From contig NZ_JACXBU010000004.1 in the NCBI RefSeq assembly GCF_014700075.1, positions 434,001-498,000 on the forward strand: DNA of 64,000 nt, in the 5' to 3' direction. The notes beneath the pieces are model-generated. The model saw only the letters and a program-made list of their open reading frames with translations, searched no databases and had not been told where the DNA came from. The position numbers and the translations under genes are program-made. The stretch is from Pseudomonas sp. JM0905a (GTDB lineage Bacteria; Pseudomonadota; Gammaproteobacteria; Pseudomonadales; Pseudomonadaceae). Positions 8,982 to 18,123 of the stretch are shown in pieces; the stretch's first letter is position 1; every line of letters begins with the position of its first letter.

Positions 8982-9854
8982 ATGACCCGCACCCGCTCCT
9001 TCCGTCACGCCCTCCTCGGATGCGTGCTGCTACCCCTCGCCGCGCAGGCCGCCGACATGAACGCCCGCGACTTCTTCTCCGCCCCATCGGGCACCCAGCT
9101 CGGCGTGCTCTACCTGCCCACCAATCGCGCCAACGACTTCCACGGTCCGGCCGACCGCACCGGCAAGGCGGACCTGGAGGTCAACGCCATGGCCTACCGC
9201 CATGTGCTCTTCACCGATGCCTGCGGCACCCTCTGCACGCCGCAGTTCATCGTGCCCTACGTCGACATCGACGCCCGCCTTCCCGGCGCCACCGGCCACA
9301 CCAGCGAGCGCGGCATCGGCGACCCGCAGATGGGTGGCACCTTGTTCATCATCAACGACCCAGCCACCCGCACCTACAGCGGCCTGCTGACCCTGGTCAC
9401 CGTTCCGGTGGGCGAGTACCACGGCAACAACCCGGATGTATCCCCCGGCGCCAACCGCTGGGGCCTGACCTTCAATTACAACTACACCCAGGGCGTCGGC
9501 GAGAAGTGGGTGCTGGAGGCCAACCTCGAAGCCCAGATCTACGGCAAGAACGACGACTACTACGGCATGGACCTGGAGCAGGACCCGCTCTATCGCCTGC
9601 AAGCCTTCGCCTCCTATGACTTCACCCCGGCCACCTACGGCGCCCTGCGCCTGGTGCATGCCGACGGCGGTGAAATCAGCCTGAACGACCGCACCCTCGA
9701 CGACACCCACCAGCGTTACACCCAGCTGGGTGTGGAGCTCGGCCACTGGCTGGACCGGCAGAACCAACTGATGGTTGCCCTCTCCCACAACGTCGACACC
9801 GACAACGGCTACCACGGCGCCCAGGCCCTGCTTCGCCTGGCCCACGTGTTCTGA
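8982..9854 (+). CDS. Outer-membrane transport protein, phenol-degradation MetA-like family
   Basis: 290 residues. A cleavable signal peptide (charged MTRTRSFRH, hydrophobic core, AAQA|ADM) is followed by a beta-strand-rich protein ending in F (RLAHVF), as expected for an outer-membrane barrel. The pattern of a long strand with LTLVTVPVGEYHGNNP and a C-terminal sequence alternating polar and aromatic residues fits the MetA-pathway-of-phenol-degradation family, small barrels often found beside aromatic catabolic genes. It is followed 16 bp later by an MFS gene, suggesting joint passage of one substrate through outer and inner membranes. Confidence 0.72.
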   Translation: MTRTRSFRHALLGCVLLPLAAQAADMNARDFFSAPSGTQLGVLYLPTNRANDFHGPADRTGKADLEVNAMAYRHVLFTDACGTLCTPQFIVPYVDIDARLPGATGHTSERGIGDPQMGGTLFIINDPATRTYSGLLTLVTVPVGEYHGNNPDVSPGANRWGLTFNYNYTQGVGEKWVLEANLEAQIYGKNDDYYGMDLEQDPLYRLQAFASYDFTPATYGALRLVHADGGEISLNDRTLDDTHQRYTQLGVELGHWLDRQNQLMVALSHNVDTDNGYHGAQALLRLAHVF

Positions 9855-9870
9855 TCCAGGAGACCTCGCC

Positions 9871-11028
9871 ATGACCTTCCAATCCAGGCAGCCTCTGGCG
9901 CTGCAGGCCGCCATCGTCGTGTTCGCCGCCATCACCTCGGCGGTACTGCTGACCGCCCCCGCCATTGCCACCCGCCTCGCCGTCGAGCTGGGCCTGACCC
10001 CGGAGCAGATCGGCAACCTGTTCTCCATCGAACTGGGCGCCATGAGCCTCGCCACCCTGCCCTCCTTCTGGTGGCTGAAGCGGGTCGACTGCCGTCGCGC
10101 AGCGCTGATCGCCGCCCTCCTGTTCATCGCCGGCAATCTCGCCTCTGCGGCGACGGCGAGCTACCTGCCGCTGGCCGCGCTGCGCTTCGTCACCGCCCTG
10201 GCCGGCGGCTCACTGATGGTGCTCTGCCTGTCCTGCGCGGCGACACTGCCCAATCCGAGCCGCGCCTATGGCTTCTGGGTATTGGGCCAGTTGGTACTCG
10301 GCGCCATCGGCCTGAGCCTGCTGCCACGCCTGTTCGAGGCCTACGGTATGGGCGTCGTTTACCTGCTGCTGGCCGCCCTGACGGTGCTCGGCCTGCCCCT
10401 TGTACGTGCCTTCCCAGCGGCCCATCGGGCGCCCGAACGCCCCGCGCGCAATGGCTCGGCATCACGCTGGAAAGTCGCGGCGGCCGTCCTCGGCCTGCTG
10501 GGTTTCTACGTCGCCCTCAGCGCGGTCTGGACCTTCATCGGGGCCATCGGCGCCCAGGCCGGCCTGAACGCCCAGGCCAGCGGCGACATCCTCGCCATCG
10601 CCACCCTCATGGGCATCGCCGGCGCCGGCTGCGCGACCCTGATCGGCGAGCGCCTGCCGCGCACACCGCTGCTGTGCAGCGGCTTCGGCCTGATGGTGGC
10701 CGCCACCCTGCTGCTGCTTGACCAGCCCCAGCTGGCGCGTTTCGCCGTGGCCGTCCTGCTGTTCAAGTTCACCTGGACCTACGTGCTGCCCTTCATCCTC
10801 GCCAGCCTGGTGGAACTTGATGAATCCGGCCGCCTGATGAGCCTGAGCAACCTGGTCATCGGCTCCGGTCTGGCCCTGGGCCCCGCCATGGCGGGCCGCC
10901 TGCTCGGCGACAGCGGCGACTTCCATTCCCTGCTTCTGGCCGCCGGCACCCTGACCACCCTGTCCCTGCTCGCCACACTCGGCAGCCGCCTGCGCCCCGC
11001 TTCCCTCACCACCGCCCAATCCCTGTAA
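9871..11028 (+). CDS. MFS transporter
   Basis: A 385-residue, ~12-helix MFS permease. CAGGAGA precedes the ATG at 9871. The A-loop is weakly conserved (FWWLKRVDCRRA), and the second half contains SGRLMSLSNLVIGSGLALGP-like helix 10. It lies between the outer-membrane barrel (16 bp upstream) and the HDAC-fold enzyme (18 bp downstream), forming a compact transcription unit. Import of the compound hydrolysed by the next gene is the simplest reading, but direction and substrate are not visible. Confidence 0.82.
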   Translation: MTFQSRQPLALQAAIVVFAAITSAVLLTAPAIATRLAVELGLTPEQIGNLFSIELGAMSLATLPSFWWLKRVDCRRAALIAALLFIAGNLASAATASYLPLAALRFVTALAGGSLMVLCLSCAATLPNPSRAYGFWVLGQLVLGAIGLSLLPRLFEAYGMGVVYLLLAALTVLGLPLVRAFPAAHRAPERPARNGSASRWKVAAAVLGLLGFYVALSAVWTFIGAIGAQAGLNAQASGDILAIATLMGIAGAGCATLIGERLPRTPLLCSGFGLMVAATLLLLDQPQLARFAVAVLLFKFTWTYVLPFILASLVELDESGRLMSLSNLVIGSGLALGPAMAGRLLGDSGDFHSLLLAAGTLTTLSLLATLGSRLRPASLTTAQSL

Positions 11029-11046
11029 GCCAAGGAGTAACTCACC

Positions 11047-12165
11047 ATGAGCCGCCGCACTGCCTTCTTCTTCGACGAACTGTCCCTCTGGCACAGCGCC
11101 AGCCAGCACGCCCTGATCCTTCCGGTGGGAGGCTGGGTGCAGCCGCCCTCGGCTGCCGGCCACGCCGAATCCCCGGAAACCAAGCGCCGCCTGAAGAACC
11201 TGATGGATGTCGCCGGCCTCACCACCCGGCTCGATCTGCGCAGCGCCCCGGCCGCCAGCGACGAGGACCTGCTGCGTGTGCATCCGGAGCACTACCTGAA
11301 ACGCTTCAAGGCCCTGAGCGACGCCGGCGGCGGCAACCTCGGCGAGCACGCGCCCATCGGCCCGGGCAGCTACGAGATCGCCAAGCTCTCCGCTGGCCTC
11401 GCCATGGCGGCGGTGGATGCGGTGCTCAAAGGCGAAGCCGACAACGCCTATTCCCTGTCGCGCCCGCCGGGTCACCACTGCCTGCCGGACCAGGCCATGG
11501 GCTTCTGCTTCCTCGCGAACATCCCGCTGGCCATCGAAGCGGCCAAAGCCCGTCACGGGCTGGGCAAGGTGGCGGTAATTGATTGGGACGTGCACCACGG
11601 CAATGGCACACAAGCGGTCTACTACAACCGGCCTGACGTGCTGACCATCTCCCTGCACCAGGACGGCTGCTTCCCGCCAGGCTACAGCGGTACGGACGAT
11701 CGCGGCGAAGGGGCGGGGCTGGGCACCAACATCAACATCCCGCTGCTCGCCGGCAGTGGCCATGAGGCCTACCTGGAAGCCATGGAGCGAATCGTGATTC
11801 CGGCCCTGGAACGCTTCGAGCCGGAGCTGATCGTGGTCGCCTGCGGCTACGACGCCAACGCCGTGGACCCGCTGGCGCGCATGCTGCTGCACAGCGACAG
11901 CTTCCGCGCCATGACCCGCCTGGTCCGCGACGCCGCCGAGCGCTTGTGCCAGGGCCGCCTGGTACTGGTCCACGAAGGCGGTTATGCCGAAGCCTACGTG
12001 CCCTTCTGTGGTCTGGCGGTGATGGAGGAACTGTCCGGCATCCGCACCGAGGTCCAGGACCCGCTGTGCGACTTCATCGGCCTGCAACAGCCCGGCGAAG
12101 CCCAGCGCCAGTTGCAGAGCCGATTGATCGGCGAGATGGCGGAGGCATTCGGCCGCGCACCGTAG
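11047..12165 (+). CDS. Histone deacetylase-fold Zn amidohydrolase (class II/acetylpolyamine amidohydrolase-like)
   Basis: 372 residues with the arginase/deacetylase fold. Conserved elements appear in order: the SRPPGHH tandem histidines; IDWDVHHGNG with the Asp and His zinc ligands; FPPGYSG; GYDANAVDPLA with the third zinc ligand Asp; and HEGGY with the active-site loop. All catalytic residues appear intact. Bacterial members remove acetyl groups from acetylated amines or polyamines. Its operon with an outer-membrane barrel and an MFS suggests uptake and deacetylation of an N-acetylated amine, which could feed the neighbouring amine pathway (inference). AAGGAG lies upstream of the ATG. Confidence 0.85.
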   Translation: MSRRTAFFFDELSLWHSASQHALILPVGGWVQPPSAAGHAESPETKRRLKNLMDVAGLTTRLDLRSAPAASDEDLLRVHPEHYLKRFKALSDAGGGNLGEHAPIGPGSYEIAKLSAGLAMAAVDAVLKGEADNAYSLSRPPGHHCLPDQAMGFCFLANIPLAIEAAKARHGLGKVAVIDWDVHHGNGTQAVYYNRPDVLTISLHQDGCFPPGYSGTDDRGEGAGLGTNINIPLLAGSGHEAYLEAMERIVIPALERFEPELIVVACGYDANAVDPLARMLLHSDSFRAMTRLVRDAAERLCQGRLVLVHEGGYAEAYVPFCGLAVMEELSGIRTEVQDPLCDFIGLQQPGEAQRQLQSRLIGEMAEAFGRAP

Positions 12166-12188
12166 GGGCACGATGGCAGCACATTCTC

Positions 12189-12302
12189 CTGTGGGGGCGA
12201 TTTCAATCGCCAGGGGGGTGCAGAACCGGTCACCGGGTAAATTGAATGCTCGCCCAGGGGCCGCTTCGCGGCCCTTTTTCGAATGAATTCGAACCCACAG
12301 GA
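12189..12302. repeat. REPIN with a terminator hairpin in its centre
   Basis: A REP unit beginning CCTGTGGGGGCGATTTCAAT is paired with an inverted unit ending TTCGAACCCACAGG. Between them is the GGGCCGC-TTC-GCGGCCC-TTTTT hairpin. The central and right parts recur almost unchanged at 18124-18168. Confidence 0.7.
12258..12279 (+). terminator. Rho-independent terminator after the HDAC-fold gene
   Basis: A 7-bp all-G/C stem GGGCCGC / GCGGCCC with a TTC loop, followed by five T residues, 93 bp after the stop at 12165. Confidence 0.75.
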
Positions 12303-12321
12303 GCTGGATCTACCTTCGCCC

Positions 12322-12348
12322 GTTGGGTTTCGCTTCGCTCTACCCAAC
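12322..12348. repeat. Short inverted repeat at the end of the Bcr/CflA gene
   Basis: GTTGGGT...ACCCAAC with a 13-base loop sits directly beyond the stop of the minus-strand MFS gene. A longer relative (GTAGGTTG...CAACCTAC) occurs at 26922-27005. Such elements are common intergenic repeats in Pseudomonas; no T-run follows. Confidence 0.5.
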
Positions 12349-13563
12349 CTACCGGTCGGCTATGCCTGCTGGGCTCGCACCGGTGCGTACGGCCAGGCGC
12401 AAGGACACAAAAGCGCCGACACCACAGACGGCGACCACCAGGCTCATGGGCATGGGCGAACCGTCATGCAGCAGGCCCACCAGGAAGCTGGCCAGGGCAC
12501 CGAGGCCGAACTGCCCGGCTACCGCCAGGGCTGCGGCGGCGCCGGCGCGCTGCGGGAAGAGCGCCATCAAACTGGCAATGGCGTTGGCACCGAGCATCCC
12601 GGTGACGCTGACAAACAGCAGCAACGCCAGTGCAATGGCCGGCCAGCCGGACGCCGGCAGGCAGGCCGCCAGCAACAGCCCCAGTCCGGCCAAAGCCGAC
12701 ACTTGGGAACCCCGACGCAGCATGGCTTCCGGACCTAGACGCCCCACCAGGCGGGCATTGATAAAAGTAGCGACTATCACCCCGGCGATGTTGGCGCCGA
12801 ACAACAGCGCGTATTGCTTCGGGCTGAAGCCGAAGTGGTCGATGAAGACGAAGGGCGAGCCGGTGATGTAGGCGAACATGCCGGCGAAGGACAGCTCCAT
12901 GCACAGCATCAGCCCCACGGCGCGCGGGTTACCGAGTATCGAGAGATAGGCGGCGAATGCGCTGCCCAGGGAGTGCCCACGGGCTTCGCCTTGATGGGTC
13001 TCCGGCACCCGTCGCCAGACCGCCAGGCCACAGAGCGTGGCGAAGCCGAGCAGGCCGATGAAGATCGAGCGCCAGCCGGCCACGTCCATCAGGTAGCTGC
13101 CAAGCAGGGGCGCCACCAGCGTGGCGAGCATGGTCACCAGGTGCATCAGCGACAGCACCCGGGCTGCCTGCTGCAAGGGAAAGAGATCACGCACGATGGC
13201 CCGCGCCAGCACCGAAGCCGCAGCGCCACCGAGGGCCTGCAGGCCGCGCCATATGAGCAACTGGTCGGCACTGGCCACCCATGAACAGCCGACGCTGGAG
13301 ATCACGTACAGGGCGATGCCGCCGAGCAACAAGGGGCGACGACCGAAGCGGTCCGACAGGGGGCCGTAGAACAGCATGCCGATGCACAATCCCACCAGGA
13401 ACACGCTGATGCTGTGCTGAACCTGGGCATCGGTGGCCACCAGCTCCCGCGCCAGGACCGGCAGGCTGGGCAGGTACATGTCGATGGACAGGGGAGCGAA
13501 GGCCACCAGGGCGGCCAGGAGAACGATCAGGCCTCGGCCGGCCTGCGTGGTGGACTGGGTCAT
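12349..13563 (-). CDS. MFS drug-efflux transporter, Bcr/CflA family
   Basis: 404 residues and 12 predicted helices. Bcr/CflA hallmarks are visible: APLSIDMYLPSLPVLA in helix 1, YGPLSDRFGRRPLLLGG in the A-loop, and RGLQALGGAAASVLARAIVRD in helix 4. Family members export drugs and small metabolites such as sulfonamides and dipeptides by proton antiport. The ATG at 13563 follows GGAGTCC. It lies 53 bp beyond the TRAP operon on the same strand and could be the last gene of that operon, or independent. Confidence 0.85.
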   Translation of the reverse strand: MTQSTTQAGRGLIVLLAALVAFAPLSIDMYLPSLPVLARELVATDAQVQHSISVFLVGLCIGMLFYGPLSDRFGRRPLLLGGIALYVISSVGCSWVASADQLLIWRGLQALGGAAASVLARAIVRDLFPLQQAARVLSLMHLVTMLATLVAPLLGSYLMDVAGWRSIFIGLLGFATLCGLAVWRRVPETHQGEARGHSLGSAFAAYLSILGNPRAVGLMLCMELSFAGMFAYITGSPFVFIDHFGFSPKQYALLFGANIAGVIVATFINARLVGRLGPEAMLRRGSQVSALAGLGLLLAACLPASGWPAIALALLLFVSVTGMLGANAIASLMALFPQRAGAAAALAVAGQFGLGALASFLVGLLHDGSPMPMSLVVAVCGVGAFVSLRLAVRTGASPAGIADR

Positions 13564-13616
13564 CGGGGACTCCGCAACGGCAGGAAAGGCACGGGCCGCA
13601 GGGCGGCCCGCGAAGA

Positions 13617-14939
13617 TCACAGGCTCAGTAGCCAGAGGCACATGCCGGGGAAGGCGACCAGCAGCACGATGCGCAGCAAGTCGGAGGCGAGGAAAGGCAG
13701 CACGCCCTTGGCGGTTTCCAGGTAGGGCACGTCGCGCGCCACCTTGTTGACGATGAACAGGTTCATGCCCAACGGCGGGTGGATCAGGCCGATCTCCACC
13801 ACCATCAGTGCAAGGATGCCGAACCAGATGGACTTCTGGACTTCAGTGAGGCCGTAGAAGTCCAGGCCCATGATCACCGGGTAGAAGATCGGGATGGTCA
13901 GCAGGATCATCGCCAGGGAGTCCATCACGCAGCCCAGCAACAGATACAGCAGCAGGATGGCGCAGAGCACCAGCATGGGGGCGAGCCCGCTCTGCTTGAC
14001 CCATTCGGCCAGCTCGGTGGGCATCTGGGTCAGCGCCAGGCCGGAGTTCAGCAGGTCGGCGCCCAGCAGCACGAGGAAGATCATTGCCGTGGTTTCGGCA
14101 GTGCCCAGCAGGCTCTGGCGCAAGCCGGCACTCCGCATGCCGCCCTGGAAGAAGGCCAGCAGGCCACAGGCCGCGGCGCCGATGGAAGCCGCTTCGGTGG
14201 GGTTGGCCCAACCGCCGTAGATGCCGACGATCACCACCAGGAATACGCCCAGTACGGGCAGCACCTGCAGGAACGCCTTGAATCGTTCGGCGGCACTGGC
14301 CGGTTCGCTACGGCTATGCCCCTCCGGCTCCCGCGCCACCATCAGGCGCACCACGAGCAGGTAGCCCACCGCTGCCAGCAGGCCCGGCACCACAGCGGCG
14401 ACGAACAGCTTGGCGATGGATTCCTGGGTGAGCACCGCGTAGATGATCAGCGGGACCGACGGCGGGATGAGGATGCCCAGGGTGCCGCCCGCTGCCACAG
14501 TGGCCGTGGCCAGACGCCCGGAATAGTTGTGCCGGCGCAGTTCCGGCAGCGCCACCTGGCTCATGGTGGCCGACGTGGCCAGCGACGAGCCGCAGATGGC
14601 ACCGAAACCGGCGCAGGCGCCGATGGCGGACATGCCGATACCACCACGCAGATGACCGACGAAGGCTGCGGCGCAGCGGAATATCGCCTTGGACAGGCCG
14701 CCATGGGTGGCGAACTGGCCCATCAGCACGAACAGCGGGATCACCGCCAGGTCGTAGTTGGAGAGGCGCGACCAGGCCAGGTTGTTGAGGCTGAACAGCA
14801 GCGCGGAGAGGTCACCATCGTTCACGGCGAGAAAGCACAGGGCGCCGCCGACCATCATGGTCAGGCCAATGTGTATCCGCAGCACCAGCAGCGTGAAGGT
14901 GGCGGCCAGCGCCAACAGGCCGAGACTGAGACCGCTCAT
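13617..14939 (-). CDS. TRAP transporter large permease subunit (DctM-like)
   Basis: 440 residues, multi-spanning. The start ATG at 14939 overlaps the stop of the small subunit as ATGA. DctM features include the early FTLLVLRIHIGLTM, FVLMGQFATHGGLS, the CAGFGAICGSSLATSATMS re-entrant region, GGTLGILIPPSVPLIIYAV, and the C-terminal MVVEIGLIHPPLGMNLFIVN. It is the ion-coupled membrane unit of a periplasmic-binding-protein-dependent carboxylate importer. Position next to hpa genes suggests uptake of an aromatic acid such as 4-hydroxyphenylacetate (inference). Confidence 0.88.
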   Translation of the reverse strand: MSGLSLGLLALAATFTLLVLRIHIGLTMMVGGALCFLAVNDGDLSALLFSLNNLAWSRLSNYDLAVIPLFVLMGQFATHGGLSKAIFRCAAAFVGHLRGGIGMSAIGACAGFGAICGSSLATSATMSQVALPELRRHNYSGRLATATVAAGGTLGILIPPSVPLIIYAVLTQESIAKLFVAAVVPGLLAAVGYLLVVRLMVAREPEGHSRSEPASAAERFKAFLQVLPVLGVFLVVIVGIYGGWANPTEAASIGAAACGLLAFFQGGMRSAGLRQSLLGTAETTAMIFLVLLGADLLNSGLALTQMPTELAEWVKQSGLAPMLVLCAILLLYLLLGCVMDSLAMILLTIPIFYPVIMGLDFYGLTEVQKSIWFGILALMVVEIGLIHPPLGMNLFIVNKVARDVPYLETAKGVLPFLASDLLRIVLLVAFPGMCLWLLSL

Positions 14940-15466
14940 GGACGTTGCTCCCGGGTGAGGCATTGACAGGTTCGGGCGCCGGCGGTGACCGCCAGCAGCA
15001 GGAGGCTCGGGACGATGCCCAGCAGCGGTATCCACAGCGGCACCGAGAGCAGCGTGGAGACTTCGCCGTATTCACGGCTTTCCAGCACCTGCAGGCTGGT
15101 GCGCCAGGCCAGCACCAGAGCAACCAGCAGGCACAGGAAATGGGCACTGGCGTCCAGCCAGGCCTGCACCCGAACCGGCAGCTTCAGGGTGAAGGCGTCC
15201 ACCTTGATGTGTTGGCCACGCAGTTCGCAGAGTGGCAGGAACGCGGCAATGGCGACCGCCGCGCCAATCTCCATCAGCTCGATATCACCCTGAATGGGTG
15301 TGGCGAACAGCTTGCGGCCAATGATCGAGACCAGCGACATGGCCACCAGGGCCAGCAGGATGCAGCCGCCACCCAAGGCGAACCCCTGGGCGGTGCGCTG
15401 CAGTGCGCGGCTGGCCAGACCAGCCCCCTCGGCGGGAGAAGAGTCGAAGGACAGGGACTCGTTCAT
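14936..15466 (-). CDS. TRAP transporter small permease subunit (DctQ-like)
   Basis: 176 residues and four predicted membrane segments. The typical DctQ motif near helix 2 is FATPIQGDIELMEIGAAVAI, and LRGQHIKVDAF follows it. It bridges the binding protein and the large subunit. It starts 6 bp after the binding-protein stop and ends within the start codon of the large subunit, so all three are translationally coupled. Confidence 0.87.
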   Translation of the reverse strand: MNESLSFDSSPAEGAGLASRALQRTAQGFALGGGCILLALVAMSLVSIIGRKLFATPIQGDIELMEIGAAVAIAAFLPLCELRGQHIKVDAFTLKLPVRVQAWLDASAHFLCLLVALVLAWRTSLQVLESREYGEVSTLLSVPLWIPLLGIVPSLLLLAVTAGARTCQCLTREQRP

Positions 15467-15472
15467 GATCGA

Positions 15473-16495
15473 TCACCGGGCGTTGCTGGAGAGCGACCGG
15501 GCGCCTTCGAGCAGCGCCTTGCCGTCGAGGCCTTTCTCGGTGGCGGCGCTGGCCCAGTCGTCGGCTACCGGTGCAGCGGCCTGGCGCATCACGCCGTAGG
15601 CGGTTGCGTCGATGGCGACCATCTGGTCGGAAGGCGTGCGGGTGCGGGCTTCGTCCAGGGCCTTGTCCCAGGCGATGGCAAAGCGTTCGTTCAGGGCTGG
15701 GCCGCTGTTGCGCTCGATGATGGCGCGCAAGTCCTCGGGCAGGCTGTTGAACGTGCGCTCGTTCATCAGCATTGCCAGCACGGTGTAGGAGAACGCCGGC
15801 TGGCCAGCAGGAATGGCCGAGTGGTGATCGGTCACCTCGTCCAGTTTGGTCGGCGGCACGACCTCCCAGGAGGCCAGCGCGCCGTCGACGACGCCCTTGG
15901 AGATGGATTCGGTCATCTGTGCCGGCGGCATGCTCACCGGAGTGGCGCCGAGGGCTTCGACCAGCCTCGCGGCGGTGCGGCTGGAGGCGCGCAGCTTGAG
16001 GTTCTTCAGATCCTCCAGGGTGGCGACACCCTTGCCGCGGGTGTGGATGTCCATGCCGCCGTCACCGTGCACGGACAGCACCTTGTAGCCCTTGAAGTCA
16101 TCGCGGGCGAACTGTTCGTAGTACTGCCAGATGATCGGATTGCTCGCCCTGGCGCCGGGCGGAAGCATGAACGGCAGCTCCATGGCTTCGATGCGCGGGA
16201 ACTTGCCCGCCGAATAGGCCGGCGCGGTCCAGACGATATCGGCAACACCGTTGCGGGCCATGTCGGCCAGCTTGGCTGGCGTTCCTCCCAACTGCATCGA
16301 TGGATAGAACTGGCACTTGATGCGCCCGGCGGATTCCTCACCGAGCTGCTGGCACCAGGGTTCGATGATGTTGCGCTGGGCATTGGAGTTGGCGGGAAGG
16401 AAGTGCGCGACCTTGAGGGTGTAGGTGGTTTCCGCGTGGGCTGCAGCGCAAGTGCAGGCGGCAGCGAAGAGGACGGCGAGCTTGGACATCTTCAT
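15473..16495 (-). CDS. TRAP transporter periplasmic solute-binding protein (DctP-like)
   Basis: 340 residues. The signal peptide MKMSKLAVLFAAACTCAAAHA is followed by TYTLKVAHFLP, the usual first strand of DctP proteins. Further family marks are SMQLGGTPAKLADMARNGVADIVW and LKLRASSRTAARLVEALGATPV, where the arginine clamps a carboxylate ligand. The ATG at 16495 follows GAGG with 9-base spacing; an upstream in-frame ATG at 16525 would bury the signal peptide. First gene of the TRAP operon, it is preceded by two operator-like RTTAA-N4-TTAAY sites. Confidence 0.88.
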   Translation of the reverse strand: MKMSKLAVLFAAACTCAAAHAETTYTLKVAHFLPANSNAQRNIIEPWCQQLGEESAGRIKCQFYPSMQLGGTPAKLADMARNGVADIVWTAPAYSAGKFPRIEAMELPFMLPPGARASNPIIWQYYEQFARDDFKGYKVLSVHGDGGMDIHTRGKGVATLEDLKNLKLRASSRTAARLVEALGATPVSMPPAQMTESISKGVVDGALASWEVVPPTKLDEVTDHHSAIPAGQPAFSYTVLAMLMNERTFNSLPEDLRAIIERNSGPALNERFAIAWDKALDEARTRTPSDQMVAIDATAYGVMRQAAAPVADDWASAATEKGLDGKALLEGARSLSSNAR

Positions 16496-16563
16496 GGGGG
16501 TGAGCCTCGTTGTTCTTGTTCTCATGTGCGCCTGCCAACCCGCGATGCAGCATCGGCGGCGGC

Positions 16564-16603
16564 GATCTTGTTAACACATTCAAGATCTCGTTAATACATT
16601 AAT
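16564..16603. promoter_or_regulatory. Operator-like dyads upstream of the TRAP operon
   Basis: Two elements lie 69-108 bp before the dctP-like start: GATCTTG-N10-CAAGATC (16564-16587) enclosing GTTAACACATT, and GTTAATACATTAAT (16590-16603). Both match the RTTAA-N4-TTAAY pattern wholly or in one half. The 16496-16860 interval between TRAP and porin genes has no ORF worth calling; it is an AT-rich divergent promoter region that also contains ATTCATGAAT near 16680. Confidence 0.5.
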
Positions 16604-16767
16604 CTTTAAAACGTCCCTGTCAACCACAGACAACTCGCACCGTCTGTCACAGGCTCACCACCACCTCAAAATAAATTCATGAATATCAATATCTTATAAG
16701 TAAAAAACAGAATCCACGGATCAACATCAGGAAAGTGCGCGTGGCAGGGATAAGCAAAAACCATATT

Positions 16768-16781
16768 GTTAAAATGTTAAT
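16768..16781. promoter_or_regulatory. Operator-like dyad upstream of the porin gene
   Basis: GTTAAAATGTTAAT lies 79 bp before the porin ATG at 16861. It shares form and spacing with the elements at 6461, 16590, 19220 and 19240. Confidence 0.5.
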
Positions 16782-16860
16782 CAAGTGCTAACAATCCGCT
16801 CCGCCATTGGCCGCTGAAGCGGCCTGGAGCCCACACAACGGCCAAAAGGAGATAAGAACA

Positions 16861-18108
16861 ATGACCCGGCCCCATCCGTCCCGCGCCCTTCCCCGCCACG
16901 CGATCACCGTGCTGGCACTCGCATGCAGCGTCCACGCCTCGGCCGATTTCGCCGGCGACAGCAAGGCCAGCCTCGAGCTGCGCAACGTCTACATAAATCG
17001 CGACTTCCGCCAGGAAGGAGCGCCCCAGTCCAAGGCTGCCGAATGGGGACAGGGCTTCATCGCCCGCTTCGAGTCCGGATTCACCGACGGCACCATCGGC
17101 GTCGGCCTGGACGCCCTGGGGGAACTGGGGGTGAAGCTGGACTCCAGTCGCGACCGCCGCGGCACTGGCCTGCTGCCCTTCGGCCCCACCAGCAAGGAGC
17201 CGGTGGACGATTACAGCGAGCTGGGCCTGACCGCCAAGCTGCGCGCCTCGAAGAGCACCCTGCGCCTGGGCACCCTGATGCCCACCCTGCCGATAGCCAT
17301 GTACAACGACACCCGCCTGCTGCCCTCCACCTTCTCCGGCGGCATGCTCACCAGCCAGGAATTCGACGGCCTGACCCTGAACGCCGGGCGCCTCACAGAA
17401 ACCAACCTGCGGGACTCCTCCAGTCGTGACGACATCGGTTTCGCCGGCCAGACCAGTGACCACTTCGACTTTGCCGGCGGCACTTGGGCGTTGGACCAGA
17501 GCCTCGCCCTGACCGCCTACACCTCGGAACTGGAAGACATCTACCGCCAGCACTTCGCCGGCCTGGTGCATACCCTGCCCCTGGGCGAGGGCATGAGCCT
17601 GAAGAGCGACCTGCGCTACTTCGACAGCCGGGACAGCGGCGCCGGTAAGGCAGGCCGTGTGGATAACCGCAACTTCAACGGCATGTTCAGCCTCACCGCC
17701 GGCGCCCAGCGCTTCTCCGTAGCCTGGCAGCGACTGTCCGGCGACAGCGCCTTTCCCTTCCTGACCGGTGGCGATCCCTACGTGGTCAACCTCGTCACGT
17801 TCAACACCTTCACCAAGCCCGAGGAAGACTCCTGGCAGGTGCGCTACGACTACGACTTCGCCAGCCTGGGGATTCCGGGATTGAGCTTCATGACCCGCTA
17901 CATCAGCGGCGATGGCGTGGAACAGGGCGCCGTGCGCGACGGCCGCGAGTGGGAGCGCGACACTGACGTGGCCTACGTCGTACAGAGCGGAAGCCTGCGC
18001 GGCTTCAACATCCGCCTGCGCAACGTCACCTTCCGCTCTGGAGATGGCCTGACCCAGGATCTCGACGAGAACCGCATCATCCTGGGGTACACGCTGCCGC
18101 TGTGGTAA
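16861..18108 (+). CDS. OprD-family outer-membrane porin
   Basis: 415 residues with a signal peptide (MTRPHPSRALPRHAITVLAL..., cleavage after HASA) and the OprD mature start DSKASLELRNVYINRDFR. Other OprD marks are EWGQGFIARFESGFTDGTIG, FGVGLDALGELGVKLDS-like strands, LRLGTLMPTLPIAMYNDTRLLP and the C-terminal ILGYTLPLW. Family members are 18-strand specific channels for amino acids or aromatic acids. AAAAGGAGAT gives a strong ribosome site. Located head-to-head with the TRAP operon and beside hpa genes, it is probably the outer-membrane entry for the same aromatic acid. Confidence 0.9.
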   Translation: MTRPHPSRALPRHAITVLALACSVHASADFAGDSKASLELRNVYINRDFRQEGAPQSKAAEWGQGFIARFESGFTDGTIGVGLDALGELGVKLDSSRDRRGTGLLPFGPTSKEPVDDYSELGLTAKLRASKSTLRLGTLMPTLPIAMYNDTRLLPSTFSGGMLTSQEFDGLTLNAGRLTETNLRDSSSRDDIGFAGQTSDHFDFAGGTWALDQSLALTAYTSELEDIYRQHFAGLVHTLPLGEGMSLKSDLRYFDSRDSGAGKAGRVDNRNFNGMFSLTAGAQRFSVAWQRLSGDSAFPFLTGGDPYVVNLVTFNTFTKPEEDSWQVRYDYDFASLGIPGLSFMTRYISGDGVEQGAVRDGREWERDTDVAYVVQSGSLRGFNIRLRNVTFRSGDGLTQDLDENRIILGYTLPLW

Positions 18109-18123
18109 CCATCAGATCAGCTT

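Noticed and set aside
10462-12171. A 569-codon minus-strand open frame over the MFS and HDAC-fold genes
   Set aside because: Shadow frame: both plus-strand proteins have clear family motifs and ribosome sites, while the antisense product has low-complexity Gln/Gly composition.
14945-16594. A 549-codon plus-strand open frame over the TRAP genes
   Set aside because: It runs antisense to the dctQ/dctP-like genes, whose signal peptide and motifs are unmistakable.
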